Shown in pieces: positions 15,576 to 23,508 of a stretch of 40,396 nt of DNA. Within the stretch, counting starts at the first letter, position 1, and each line of letters starts with the position of its first letter. The position numbers and the translations under genes were made by a program. The notes beneath the pieces were generated by a model. It searched no databases, was not told where the DNA came from, and worked only from the letters and a program-made list of their open reading frames with translations. This DNA comes from Caulobacter sp. (GTDB taxonomy: Bacteria > Pseudomonadota > Alphaproteobacteria > Caulobacterales > Caulobacteraceae): NCBI GenBank assembly GCA_026225565.1, contig JAMFTA010000136.1, forward strand, positions 1 through 40,396, given 5' to 3'.

Positions 15576-16853
15576 ATGGTGATCGTCGACGAGCTGAGGG
15601 AACTGAACCGCGAACAGCGGTCGGCGTTTATTGCAAGCCTGCTGGGCTGGACCCTGGACGCCTTCGACTTCTTCCTTCTGACCTTCGTGGTCAAGGAGGT
15701 GGCCCACGACTTCCACGTGGAAGGCTCGGCCGTTCTGCTCAGCCTGACCCTGACCCTCGCCGCGCGGCCGTTCGGGGCGCTGTTCTTCGGCTGGTTGGCG
15801 GATAAGTATGGCAGGAAGCCCATCCTGCAGATCGACGTGGCCCTTTACGCCTTCTTCGCCCTGATCTCCGCCTTCTCGCCGAACCTGATCTTCCTCCTGG
15901 TCATGAGAACCCTGTTCGGCTTCGCCATGGGCGGGGAGTGGGGCATCGGCGCATCCCTGGTGATGGAGAGCGTGCCGGCCAAGAGCCGCGGGGTGATCTC
16001 CGGATTGCTGCAGGAAGGCTATGCGCTTGGACAGCTCTTGGGGGCGCTGGTCTTCTGGTTCATCTATCCGCACTTTTCGACCTGGTTCCCCTTCGTCTCC
16101 AGCTGGCGGGTGCTGTTCCTCCTGGGCGTCGCCCCGGCGATCCTGGTGCTCTACATGCGCCGTCATGTGAAGGAGTCGCCGGCATGGGAGGCCACGCGCG
16201 GTCAGGCGAAAGCCAAGGTGAACGCCCTGGCCGCCATCGCCCTGCATTGGAAGCGGGCGCTCTACGTGGTCGTCTTGATGACCGCCTTCAACTTCTTCAG
16301 CCACGGCACCCAGGACAATTACACCACCTTCCTGCGCATCCAGCACGGCTTCACGCCGCAGATGTCGGGCATGTTGACGGCGGTGATGAACATCGGCGCC
16401 ATCCTCGGGGGCGCAGCCTTCGGCGCCTGGTCGGAGAAGATCGGCCGTCGCCACGCTATCGTCATCGCCGCGCTGATCGCCCTGCCGGTGATTCCTCTGT
16501 GGGCGTTTTCCGCCACCCCGCTCCTGCTCGGCCTTGGCGGCTTTCTGATGCAGATCTCGGTGCAGGGCGCCTGGGGCGTGGTGCCGGTGCACCTGAATGA
16601 GCTGTCGCCGCCCGAGGCGCGCGGCACCTTCCCCGGCGCGGCCTATCAGTTCGGCAACATGCTGGCCTCGGTCAACGCCGTCTTCCAAGGCCGCATCGCC
16701 GAGACCCACAAGGATGCCGCCGGCAAGGACAATTACGGCCTGGCGCTGGCCCTGGTGGCGGGAACGGTGGCCATCGTCATCGCCGTGTGTACCTGGTTCG
16801 GTCCCGAAGCCCGCGGCAAGAGCTTCGGGGCGGAAGAGGTTGAGGGGGCGTAG
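15576..16853 (+). CDS. MFS transporter, SHS (sialate/lactate:H+ symporter) family
   Basis: A 425-residue 12-helix inner-membrane carrier. The N-terminal LLGWTLDAFDFFLLTFVVKEVA and the loop GWLADKYGRKPIL (between helices 2 and 3) are typical of the SHS group (lactate/pyruvate and sialate:proton symporters). GGEWGIGASLVMESVPAKSRG in the helix 4-5 region also fits. The second half begins near ALHWKRALYVVVLMTAFNFF and carries the repeat loop GAWSEKIGRRHAI. A monocarboxylate substrate is inference from family. It follows the autotransporter by 74 bp on the same strand and may or may not share its transcript; the palindrome at 15553 suggests its own control. Confidence 0.9.
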   Translation: MVIVDELRELNREQRSAFIASLLGWTLDAFDFFLLTFVVKEVAHDFHVEGSAVLLSLTLTLAARPFGALFFGWLADKYGRKPILQIDVALYAFFALISAFSPNLIFLLVMRTLFGFAMGGEWGIGASLVMESVPAKSRGVISGLLQEGYALGQLLGALVFWFIYPHFSTWFPFVSSWRVLFLLGVAPAILVLYMRRHVKESPAWEATRGQAKAKVNALAAIALHWKRALYVVVLMTAFNFFSHGTQDNYTTFLRIQHGFTPQMSGMLTAVMNIGAILGGAAFGAWSEKIGRRHAIVIAALIALPVIPLWAFSATPLLLGLGGFLMQISVQGAWGVVPVHLNELSPPEARGTFPGAAYQFGNMLASVNAVFQGRIAETHKDAAGKDNYGLALALVAGTVAIVIAVCTWFGPEARGKSFGAEEVEGA

Positions 16854-16859
16854 CGATCC

Positions 16860-16956
16860 TGTCATCCCGGAAAGCGCGCAGCGCTTATCCGGGACCCAGC
16901 CTCACATCCATAGCGTCTGGGTCCCGGCTCTTCGCTTCGCTACGGCCGGGATGACA
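16860..16956. repeat. Dispersed palindromic repeat, family A, copy 3
   Basis: TGTCATCCCGGAAAGC... to ...CCGGGATGACA with inner GGGACCCAG / CTGGGTCCC. It lies in the gap between the convergent MFS and GNAT genes. The left half is almost identical to the left half of copy 1. Confidence 0.87.
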
Positions 16957-16968
16957 TCGGGGTGGCGG

Positions 16969-17250
16969 TTAGGCCACCAGGTCTTGGTACTGCTTATTCC
17001 GCGCGATGAAGGCCGCCGCATAGGGACAGCTGGGAACCACCTTCAGCCCCTCCGCACGCACCCGATCCAGCACCCCCGCCATCAACCGTCCGGCCGTGCC
17101 CTTGCCGCGCAGGGCTATGGGCGCCTCCACATGGGGAATGATCAGCACCTCGCCCCGGCGGACGTACTCGGCGAAGGCGATCTGGCCCTCCTCCTCCAGC
17201 TCGAAGCGGCTGTTAGCGGCGTTGTCGCGCACGCTGCTACCATCGCTCAT
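16969..17250 (-). CDS. Small GNAT-type N-acetyltransferase (YjdJ-like)
   Basis: A 93-residue minimal GCN5-related acetyltransferase domain of the COG2388 type. The acetyl-CoA pyrophosphate loop is visible as ALRGKGTAGRLM, followed by the family's conserved C-terminus VVPSCPYAAAFIARNKQYQDLV (CPY...YI..hpeY pattern). A strong ribosome site (GGAGGAGG) precedes the ATG. Such proteins transfer acetyl groups to unknown small molecules or proteins. It is transcribed in the same direction as folB and lies downstream of it by 46 bp, so co-transcription is possible. Confidence 0.87.
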   Translation of the reverse strand: MSDGSSVRDNAANSRFELEEEGQIAFAEYVRRGEVLIIPHVEAPIALRGKGTAGRLMAGVLDRVRAEGLKVVPSCPYAAAFIARNKQYQDLVA

Positions 17251-17296
17251 GATCGATCCTCCTCCGGCTCAACGCGCGCGCTAGTTCAGCCGTTCC

Positions 17297-17653
17297 TCAA
17301 CGCTTCAGCAAGACCTCGACCCCCGCCGCCTCCGCGCCCTCCAGCGCCAGGGGCTTCTCGATCCGCACGCGGGCGGAGCGGGTGTGGGGGTCGGCCAGGC
17401 AGGCGCGGGCCAGGTCCTCGGCGAAGGTTTCCACCAGGTCCACATGGCCGCCGGTGGCCAGGGCCCGAGCGCTGGCGGCCAGGGTCTCGTAGTTCACCGT
17501 GTCGCGGATCGAGCGGATGGGGCGGGGCTCCATGATCAGTTCGATGTCGATGCTCAGGGGCTGGGTGCGTCCCCTTTCATGCGGATGCACGCCGATCTCG
17601 GCCTCCACCTTCAGGCCGCGCACGAAGATCTTCAGCTCATCGGCGTCGGCCAA
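17297..17653 (-). CDS. folB: Dihydroneopterin aldolase
   Basis: A 118-residue enzyme that cleaves dihydroneopterin to 6-hydroxymethyl-dihydropterin in folate synthesis. It carries GVHPHERGRTQPL (substrate-binding Glu), the NYETLA segment, the HVDLVETFAEDLARACL helix, and the catalytic lysine in VRIEKPLALEGAEAAGVEV. Normal length. The start appears to be TTG at 17653, two bases past the stop of the upstream reductase gene, consistent with tight coupling; no ATG start is available that keeps the N-terminal strand. It sits in an operon with a pteridine-reductase-like SDR, which supports the pterin assignment. Confidence 0.93.
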   Translation of the reverse strand: MADADELKIFVRGLKVEAEIGVHPHERGRTQPLSIDIELIMEPRPIRSIRDTVNYETLAASARALATGGHVDLVETFAEDLARACLADPHTRSARVRIEKPLALEGAEAAGVEVLLKR

Positions 17654-17655
17654 GG

Positions 17656-18426
17656 TCAGGGCTCTATGATGTCAGGGGTTTTCCAGCCGAGGTGCTGGGC
17701 GCCGTCGACGGCGATCATCTGGCCGGTCACGGCGCGGGCCCCCGCCAGATAGAGCACAGCGTCGGTGATGTCTGAGAGCCCCGTCCGCCGTTGCAGGGGG
17801 ATGCCGGCCACCTCGGCGTCGAATGTCGCCTGGCTTTGGTGGATGGAGGGGAGGGTGGGGCCGGGGCCGATCCCGTTCACCCGGATATGGGGCGCCAAGG
17901 CCTGGGCCAGGGTCTGGGTGGCCGTATAGAGGGCGGACTTGGAGAGGGTGTAGCTGAAGAACTGCGGGTTGGGCCTGAGCACCCGCTGGTCGATGATGTT
18001 GACGATCGACGGGTCGGCATCCGACGCCAGCGACCCCGCCGCCGCGGCGAAGGCCTGCGCCAGGAGGATCGGGGCGAACAGGTTGGGGCCCATGTGCTCC
18101 GCCCAGCTTTGGGCGGTGAGGGTCTTTATGCTGTCGTCGCCGAAATGGGAGGCGTTGTTGACCAGAAGGGTCAGGGGTCCGACAGCGCCGACGGCGGCGG
18201 CGAGGAGCCTTTGGATCTCATCGGGATGGGAGAGATCGGCGGCGACCGACGCGGCGCGCCCGCCCGCTGCCGCGATCTCAGCGACCAGCGCCTGCGCCTC
18301 GTCGCCCTCGCCGCGATGGTGGATCGCCACGACGTAGCCTGAGGCGGCCAGCGCCAGGCTGATCGCTCGGCCCACCCGCTTGGCCCCGCCGGTGACCAAG
18401 GCGCCGCCGCGGTGGGGCAGCGTCAT
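17656..18426 (-). CDS. FolM/PTR1-like pteridine reductase (SDR)
   Basis: A 256-residue short-chain dehydrogenase. The nucleotide-binding motif is TGGAKRVG (12-19), the TGx3RxG form that marks pteridine reductases and FolM, rather than the common TGx3GxG. The catalytic set is Asp146, Tyr159, Lys163, with an Asp where most SDRs have Ser. The Asp-to-Tyr spacing of 13 and Tyr-to-Lys spacing of 4 equal those of Leishmania PTR1 (181/194/198). NNA is at 90-92. Expected to reduce dihydromonapterin or dihydrofolate-type pterins with NADPH. The start is the ATG at 18426, seven bases after a 26-codon ORF; folB follows immediately. Confidence 0.88.
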   Translation of the reverse strand: MTLPHRGGALVTGGAKRVGRAISLALAASGYVVAIHHRGEGDEAQALVAEIAAAGGRAASVAADLSHPDEIQRLLAAAVGAVGPLTLLVNNASHFGDDSIKTLTAQSWAEHMGPNLFAPILLAQAFAAAAGSLASDADPSIVNIIDQRVLRPNPQFFSYTLSKSALYTATQTLAQALAPHIRVNGIGPGPTLPSIHQSQATFDAEVAGIPLQRRTGLSDITDAVLYLAGARAVTGQMIAVDGAQHLGWKTPDIIEP

Positions 18427-18433
18427 GGCCTGA

Positions 18434-18514
18434 TCAGTCGACGCGGCCGAATTCGAAGAAGTTGATCGCCGCAAAGGCGATGACGAAGATGAAGATGGGC
18501 AGAAGGGCCGCCAT
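18434..18514 (-). CDS. Small single-helix membrane protein, 26 residues
   Basis: A short ORF from ATG to TGA, beginning MAALLPIF and ending FEFGRVD: about 19 hydrophobic residues, then a short polar tail, the layout of a one-helix membrane peptide. GGAG sits nine bases before the ATG, and a well-formed sigma-73-type promoter (18541-18569) would start the transcript about 20 bases upstream, so this would be the first gene of the unit. Its stop is seven bases before the ATG of the FolM-like reductase, so translation may be coupled. No known family recognised; a regulatory leader peptide is the alternative. Too short for ordinary gene calling. Confidence 0.6.
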   Translation of the reverse strand: MAALLPIFIFVIAFAAINFFEFGRVD

Positions 18515-18540
18515 GGGTCGGGTCTCCGAAAGGTGATCTG

Positions 18541-18569
18541 GCTTTAGCCCGTGGTCTCGCCCGCGACAA
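18541..18569 (-). promoter_or_regulatory. Sigma-73-type promoter of the small ORF-FolM-FolB operon
   Basis: On the minus strand: TTGTCGC, 14 bp, GCTAAAGC. The Caulobacter housekeeping consensus is TTGACGS-N10-14-GCTANAWC, so only one base in each box differs and the spacing is within range. The expected transcript start is near 18534, about 20 bases before the small ORF. Confidence 0.6.
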
Positions 18570-18597
18570 GCCGCGGCGGCCGATGTTAGGGAAGGAT

Positions 18598-19068
18598 ATG
18601 ACCTGGCGCCGCACGATCGAACCCTATGTACGCCCCCTGTTTCACGCCTATGCGCGGCGCAGGCGCGGTCTGGTGCTCGGCGTGCGGGGCCTGGTGCTGG
18701 ATGATCAAGGACGGGTGCTGTTGATCGAGCACACCTATATCAAGGGCTGGTACATGCCCGGCGGCGGGGTCGAGCGCGGCGAAACCGCCGAGCACGCCCT
18801 GGCGCGGGAAATGGTGGAGGAGGCCGGGGTGGAGATCATCGGCCGCCCGACCCTGCTGTCGATCCACGACAACCGCCGCATCTTTCCCGGCGATCACGTG
18901 CTGATCTATCGGGTGAATCGGTGGCGGCAGGGGACGGCGACCCAGCGCGGCGAGATTTCCCAGGCCGGTTTCTTTGCGCCGGACGCGCTTCCCGAAGGCA
19001 CGACGCGGGCGACGCGCAACCGAATCAAGGAAGCGCTGGCGGGGGCGGAAGTCGATTTGATGTGGTGA
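18598..19068 (+). CDS. Nudix hydrolase
   Basis: A 156-residue Nudix protein. The Nudix box is complete at 56-78 (G-x5-E-x7-REMVEEAGV), giving the Mg2+-binding glutamates needed to hydrolyse nucleoside-diphosphate-linked compounds. The N-terminus is basic (RRTIEPYVRPLFHAYARRRR), which occurs in a subgroup near the membrane or RNA; substrate unknown. The ATG at 18598 gives the usual start just before the Trp-Arg-Arg motif; another in-frame ATG lies five codons upstream, and neither has a clear ribosome site. Divergent from the pterin operon; no functional link is evident. Confidence 0.9.
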   Translation: MTWRRTIEPYVRPLFHAYARRRRGLVLGVRGLVLDDQGRVLLIEHTYIKGWYMPGGGVERGETAEHALAREMVEEAGVEIIGRPTLLSIHDNRRIFPGDHVLIYRVNRWRQGTATQRGEISQAGFFAPDALPEGTTRATRNRIKEALAGAEVDLMW

Positions 19069-19074
19069 ATCGGT

Positions 19075-19137
19075 CCCCTCACCCTCCCACGCGCTTGCAG
19101 CGCGCGGCCCCCTCCCTCTCCCCAGAGGGGCGAGGGG
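19075..19137. repeat. Dispersed palindromic repeat, family B, copy 2
   Basis: CCCCTCACCCTCCCACGCGC to GGGGCGAGGGG, with inner GCGCTTGCAGCGC and CTCTCCCCAGAGGGG stems. It is the reverse-orientation relative of the copy at 8637-8700 and the same orientation as the copy at 30016. Confidence 0.78.
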
Positions 19138-19151
19138 TTGTCGCGGCTGAA

Positions 19152-19186
19152 CCCTCTCCCCTGCGGGGAGAGGGCAGGGTGAGGGG
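19152..19186. repeat. Short hairpin repeat following B2
   Basis: CCCTCTCCCC-TGC-GGGGAGAGGG is a perfect 10-bp stem with a 3-nt loop, followed by CAGGGTGAGGGG, the same tail as family B. Very stable as RNA or as a DNA cruciform. Confidence 0.7.
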
Positions 19187-19247
19187 CTCAGTAGCGCTGA
19201 CGCTCTAGAAGGGTGAGGGAAGCGGCTAAAGCCCCTATATTCCCCCT

Positions 19248-21167
19248 ATGGACGACTCGACCTTCATCGCCGATACGCCGCGCCTGACCGGCATGGCCCT
19301 GATCCAGGACGAGGCCCGGCGCCTGCCCGACACCCCCGGCGTCTACCGCATGATCGGCGGCGAGGCTGAGGTGCTCTATGTGGGCAAGGCCCGATCCCTG
19401 AAGAAGCGGGTCACCCACTACGCCCAGGGGCGCTTCCACACCCAGCGCATCGCCCACATGGTGCACCTGACCCGCTCGATGGAGTTCACCACCACTCGCA
19501 CCGAAACTGAAGCGCTGCTGCTAGAATCCAACCTGATCAAACGGTTGAAGCCGCGCTTTAATGTGGTCCTGCGGGACGATAAGAGCTTTGCCGAAATCCT
19601 GCTCCGCCGCGATCACCCCGCGCCGCAGATCAGGAAGCATCGCGGCGCCCACACCATTTCCGGCGACTATTTCGGCCCCTTCGCCTCCACCTGGGCGGTG
19701 AACCGCACGGTCAACATCCTGCAGAAGGCGTTCTTGCTGCGCACCTGTTCGGACAGCGTGTTCGACAGCCGCACCCGCCCCTGCATGTTGCACCAGATCA
19801 AGCGCTGCTCGGCCCCGTGCGTCGATCTGATCACCCCACCCGACTACATGACCCTGGTGGAGGAGGCGCACGAGTTCCTCACCGGCAAGAGCCGGGCGGT
19901 GATGGGGCGGCTCTCGGCCGAAATGAGCGAGGCGGCGGAGAATTTGGAGTTCGAGCGGGCCGCCCGGGCGCGCGACCGCATCCGCGCCCTCTCGTCCATC
20001 TCCATGGAGCAGTCGATCAACCCTGAGACGGTGGTTGAGGCGGATGTCTTCGCCTTGCACGCCGAGGGGGGGCAGGCCTGCGTGCAGGTGTTTTTCTTCC
20101 GCGCCGGCCAGAACTGGGGCAACCGCGCCTACTTCCCGCGGGTAAACACCATGATCGACGCGGCCGAGGACGAGCCGGTGAAGGAGGGGCCGGACTTTGG
20201 CGAGAACGGCGCCATCCTCGACGCGTTTTTGGGTCAGTTCTACGAAGACAAGCCTATCCCCAGAGCCATCTTCCTCAGCCACGACGTCCCCAACCGCGCG
20301 CTCCTGGCGGAAGCCTTCACCGACAAGGTGGGCAAGAAGGTGGAGATCACCGTGCCCCAGCGCGGCGAGAAGCGTGAGCTTGTCTTTCACGCCCTGACCA
20401 ACGCCAAGGAGGCCTTGGGGCGGAAGATGGCGGAAAGCTCAGCCCAGACCACCCTCCTGGCCGGGGTCTGCGAGGTGTTCGGCCTGGAGAGCCCGCCCGA
20501 ACGGATCGAGGTCTACGACAACTCCCATATCATGGGGACCAACGCTGTCGGGGGCATGATCGTCGCCGGGCCGGACGGCTTTCAGAAGAACCAGTACCGC
20601 AAGTTCAACATCAAGAGCACGGAACTCGTCCCCGGGGACGACTACGGCATGATGAAGGAGGTGCTGCGCCGCCGCTTCTCTCGCCTGCAAAAAGAAGAGG
20701 AGGCGGGGGAGACGCCGCCGCGTCCCGATCTCGTGCTGGTGGACGGCGGGCAGGGGCAGTTGGACGTGGCGGTGGAGGTTTTGGCCGACCTCGGCCTCGA
20801 CGACATCGTGGTGGTGGGGGTGGCCAAGGGCCCGGATCGCGATGCGGGGCTGGAGCGCTTCTTCATGCCCGGCAAGCCCCAGTTCATGCTCGAGCCCAAA
20901 TCGCCGGTCCTCTACTACCTGCAGCGCCTGCGCGACGAGGCCCACAACTTCGCCATCGGCGCCCACCGGACGCGCCGCAAGATGGACATGACCAAGAACC
21001 CCCTTGACGACATCGAAGGAGTGGGCGCCGCCAAGAAGAAGGCCTTGCTGCACACCTTCGGCTCAGCCCGGGGCGTGAGCCGCGCGGCGGTGGCCGATCT
21101 GGTGAAGGTGGAGGGGGTGAGCGCGCCGCTGGCGGAGCGGATCTACGGGTATTTCCATCGGAGTTGA
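19248..21167 (+). CDS. uvrC: UvrABC excinuclease subunit C
   Basis: A 639-residue nucleotide-excision-repair nuclease that makes both incisions around a DNA lesion after UvrB loading. Domains in order: GIY-YIG nuclease ([10 protein letters not shown]...[13 protein letters not shown], about 30-110), a Cys region ([24 protein letters not shown]), the UVR UvrB-contact helix (about 215-250), the RNase H-like second nuclease ([20 protein letters not shown] ... [12 protein letters not shown]), and a C-terminal double helix-hairpin-helix ([30 protein letters not shown]). Full length for the family. A GCTAAAGC box 16 bp before the start resembles a -10 element but has no -35 at proper distance. Confidence 0.97.
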   Translation: MDDSTFIADTPRLTGMALIQDEARRLPDTPGVYRMIGGEAEVLYVGKARSLKKRVTHYAQGRFHTQRIAHMVHLTRSMEFTTTRTETEALLLESNLIKRLKPRFNVVLRDDKSFAEILLRRDHPAPQIRKHRGAHTISGDYFGPFASTWAVNRTVNILQKAFLLRTCSDSVFDSRTRPCMLHQIKRCSAPCVDLITPPDYMTLVEEAHEFLTGKSRAVMGRLSAEMSEAAENLEFERAARARDRIRALSSISMEQSINPETVVEADVFALHAEGGQACVQVFFFRAGQNWGNRAYFPRVNTMIDAAEDEPVKEGPDFGENGAILDAFLGQFYEDKPIPRAIFLSHDVPNRALLAEAFTDKVGKKVEITVPQRGEKRELVFHALTNAKEALGRKMAESSAQTTLLAGVCEVFGLESPPERIEVYDNSHIMGTNAVGGMIVAGPDGFQKNQYRKFNIKSTELVPGDDYGMMKEVLRRRFSRLQKEEEAGETPPRPDLVLVDGGQGQLDVAVEVLADLGLDDIVVVGVAKGPDRDAGLERFFMPGKPQFMLEPKSPVLYYLQRLRDEAHNFAIGAHRTRRKMDMTKNPLDDIEGVGAAKKKALLHTFGSARGVSRAAVADLVKVEGVSAPLAERIYGYFHRS

Positions 21168-21173
21168 GCGGGG

Positions 21174-21446
21174 CTATGGCGCCGGTCGTTGGGCGCCGTG
21201 TTTGATCCGAAGGATGCGGACCACATCGTCTACGATCACATAGCGAATGATATAGGGGTAGATCACCGGCAGCTCTCGCACCAGGCCCGATCTGCGTCCT
21301 CGCTCAGGAAAGAGGGCAAGGCTAGCCACAGCGCTTTTAAGGCGAGCCGCCATCCGCTCGGCGGCGAGCGGTCGATCAAGGCTGATGTAATCGCGGACGG
21401 CGACAAGGTCGGTCGCCGCGCGGCGTGTCCAGATTACTTGAACCAC
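21174..21446 (-). CDS. ParE/RelE-family toxin
   Basis: A 90-residue type II toxin of the RelE/ParE superfamily: VIWTRRAATDLVAVRDYISLDRPLAAERMAARL at the N-terminus, then ALFPERGRRSGLVRELPV and IIRYVIVDDVVRILRIKHGAQ, the usual strand pattern with basic residues. The conserved C-terminal RILRIKHGAQ is closer to ParE (gyrase-directed) than to ribosome-bound RelE, but the target is not certain. The start is GTG, 13 bases inside the upstream antitoxin gene, so the two are translated together. The pair sits alone between uvrC and a flavoprotein gene. Confidence 0.88.
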   Translation of the reverse strand: MVQVIWTRRAATDLVAVRDYISLDRPLAAERMAARLKSAVASLALFPERGRRSGLVRELPVIYPYIIRYVIVDDVVRILRIKHGAQRPAP

Positions 21447-21616
21447 TTCGCGGGGGCGGCCTTTTCGTCAGGCTTGCCCCAGGTGTCGAGCCAGGCGGCG
21501 ATCTCCTCGTGGGGAATCACCCTTCCGGCTTCGATGTCCGCGAAGCCCTCAGCGTCTGCCGCGATTTCCGCAGCTTCGTCGAGTTCATCGAAAAAGGACG
21601 TGTCGCTGCTGGGCAT
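21434..21616 (-). CDS. Short antitoxin partner of the ParE-type toxin
   Basis: A 60-residue protein starting at ATG 21616. The middle reads GFADIEAGRVIPHEEIAAWLDTWG, a motif typical of the C-terminal toxin-binding part of ParD/CopG-type antitoxins; the end is KPDEK..PAKWFK. The N-terminal 25 residues are acidic (SSDTSFFDELDEAAEIAADAE) and do not show a ribbon-helix-helix or other DNA-binding segment, so autoregulation is doubtful. An open frame continues far upstream antisense to the flavoprotein gene, but this is a coding shadow. It overlaps the toxin start by 13 bases. Confidence 0.8.
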   Translation of the reverse strand: MPSSDTSFFDELDEAAEIAADAEGFADIEAGRVIPHEEIAAWLDTWGKPDEKAAPAKWFK

Positions 21617-21718
21617 AATCGCGACTATACCACTTTCGACGCCGCTTGGGCAGAGCTTTGAGTGCTCGGTGCTTCCCGACTGTAGCCCAGCCAGCCGGAA
21701 AACCGCTAAACGTCGCCC

Positions 21719-23353
21719 ATGTTGCGACTGACCGAACTGAAGCTGCCGCTCGACCACCCCGTTGACGCCATCAAGGCCGCCATCCTCGAACGCCTCGATC
21801 TGCTGTCCGATGAGCTGATCGACTACGCGGTGGTGCGCCGCGCCCACGATGCGCGACGCAAGGCTGCGATCCTGATGGTCTACTCGGTGGACGTGACGGT
21901 GCGGGACGAGGCCGCGGTGCTGGCCCGTCACGCCAGCGATCCGAAACTCCAGCCAGCGCCGGACACCGCCTATCGTTTCGTCGGTCGAGCGCCCGAAGGC
22001 ATGACCGATCGCCCCGTGGTGATTGGCGCCGGACCCTGCGGCCTCTTCGCCGGACTGATCCTGGCGCAGATGGGTTTTCGGCCGATCATCCTCGACCGGG
22101 GCAAGGCGGTGCGCGAGCGAACGAAAGACACCTGGGCCTTCTGGCGGAGAGGCGTGCTCGACCCGGAATCCAACGTGCAGTTCGGCGAAGGCGGCGCCGG
22201 CACCTTCTCCGACGGCAAGCTCTATAGCCAGATCAAGGACCCGCGGCATCTGGGCCGCAAGGTGTTGAACGAGTTCGTGCTCGCCGGCGCGCCGCCGGAA
22301 ATCCTCACTGAGGCGCACCCGCACATCGGCACCTTCCGTCTGGTCGGCATGGTCGAGCATATGCGCGCCGGCATCGAGGCGCTCGGCGGCGAATATCGCT
22401 TCGAGAGCAAGGTCGAGCAGCTGGATATCGAGACCGACGCCGATGGGGCGCGGCGGGTGCGGGGCGTGGAGTTGGCGGATGGGTCGCGCATCGCCGCCGA
22501 TTGGGTGGTGCTGGCCATCGGCCACAGCGCCCGCGACACTTTTCAGATGATCTACGACCAGGGCGTCCACATCGAGCCCAAGCCCTTCTCCATCGGTTTT
22601 CGCATCGAACATCCCCAGTCGCTGATCGACAAGGCGCGGTTCGGGACCTGCGCCGGGCATCCTGACCTGGGCGCCGCCGACTACAGCCTGTCTCACCACG
22701 CCAGCAACGGACGCTCGGTCTATAGCTTCTGCATGTGTCCTGGCGGCACGGTGGTGGCGGCGGCGTCCGAGCCTGGGCGGGTGGTCACCAACGGCATGAG
22801 CCAGTATTCGCGCAACGAGCGCAACGCCAACGCCGGCCTCGTGGTGGAGATCACACCGGCGGACTATCCCGACCATCCCCTGGCCGGGGTCGCCCTGCAG
22901 CGTCAATGGGAGGCGGCGGCCTACATCGCGGGGGGCGAGACCTATGCGGCGCCGGCCCAGCGGGTGGGCGACTTCCTGGCGGGGCGCCCCTCGACCGCGC
23001 TCGGTGCGGTGATCCCCTCCTATAGGCCAGGGGTGCATCCGACCGATCTGGCCAGCTGTCTGCCGGAGTTCGCCATCGCGGCGATCCGCGAGGCGCTGCC
23101 GGTGTTCGGCCGGAAGATCCCCGGCTATGACCACCCCGACGCCGTGTTGACCGGGGTGGAGACCCGCACCTCATCGCCAATTCGCATTCGCCGGGACGCG
23201 GCGTTCGAGAGCATCAACACCCTTGGTCTTTATCCGGCGGGGGAGGGGGCGGGCTACGCCGGCGGGATCCTCTCGGCCGCCATCGACGGGATCAAGGTGG
23301 CCGAAGCGGTCGCCCAAGCGCTGCTGGCGCCGCCGCCGCGGCTGGACGCCTGA
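21719..23353 (+). CDS. FAD-dependent dehydrogenase, COG2509 type
   Basis: A 544-residue flavoprotein of the uncharacterised COG2509 family. An N-terminal region of about 95 residues ([20 protein letters not shown]..., often seen as a small alpha/beta domain) is followed by the dinucleotide fold [17 protein letters not shown] (103-119), the [18 protein letters not shown] motif, [34 protein letters not shown] with two cysteines, [10 protein letters not shown] and the C-terminal [25 protein letters not shown] motif. The family has no settled function; a redox step on a cell metabolite is all that can be said. Divergent from the toxin-antitoxin pair. Confidence 0.9.
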   Translation: MLRLTELKLPLDHPVDAIKAAILERLDLLSDELIDYAVVRRAHDARRKAAILMVYSVDVTVRDEAAVLARHASDPKLQPAPDTAYRFVGRAPEGMTDRPVVIGAGPCGLFAGLILAQMGFRPIILDRGKAVRERTKDTWAFWRRGVLDPESNVQFGEGGAGTFSDGKLYSQIKDPRHLGRKVLNEFVLAGAPPEILTEAHPHIGTFRLVGMVEHMRAGIEALGGEYRFESKVEQLDIETDADGARRVRGVELADGSRIAADWVVLAIGHSARDTFQMIYDQGVHIEPKPFSIGFRIEHPQSLIDKARFGTCAGHPDLGAADYSLSHHASNGRSVYSFCMCPGGTVVAAASEPGRVVTNGMSQYSRNERNANAGLVVEITPADYPDHPLAGVALQRQWEAAAYIAGGETYAAPAQRVGDFLAGRPSTALGAVIPSYRPGVHPTDLASCLPEFAIAAIREALPVFGRKIPGYDHPDAVLTGVETRTSSPIRIRRDAAFESINTLGLYPAGEGAGYAGGILSAAIDGIKVAEAVAQALLAPPPRLDA

Positions 23354-23414
23354 GCGACGTGGCAAAATTGGGCCGACCATCTTGTGCTGACCGCCAAGCT
23401 CGACCACTTGAGGC

Positions 23415-23434
23415 GGGGCGGGGCGGGGCGGGGG
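23415..23434 (+). other. G-quadruplex motif in the ABC exporter leader
   Basis: Four runs of four or five G separated by single C: three GGGGC units followed by GGGGG. It lies on the coding strand about 75 bp before the start codon of the ABC ATPase, so it could form in DNA or in the mRNA leader. The rest of the 155-bp gap (23354-23508) shows only a short AGTC tandem at 23491. Confidence 0.6.
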
Positions 23435-23508
23435 CGCGATGGATCATCGGTTGGCGGCCGCACGATCCTTTTCAGCCAAGCTATTCAATCAGTCAGTCAG
23501 GTAGGCCC

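Noticed and set aside
19197-19232. Sigma-73 promoter for uvrC from CTGACGC and GCTAAAGC
   Set aside because: The two boxes match well but are 21 bp apart, beyond the 10-14 bp range of the consensus.
21434-23134. Long minus-strand frame joined to the antitoxin, as a large fused antitoxin
   Set aside because: The upstream part is antisense to a well-conserved flavoprotein and has shadow composition. The ATG at 21616 gives a sensible short antitoxin.
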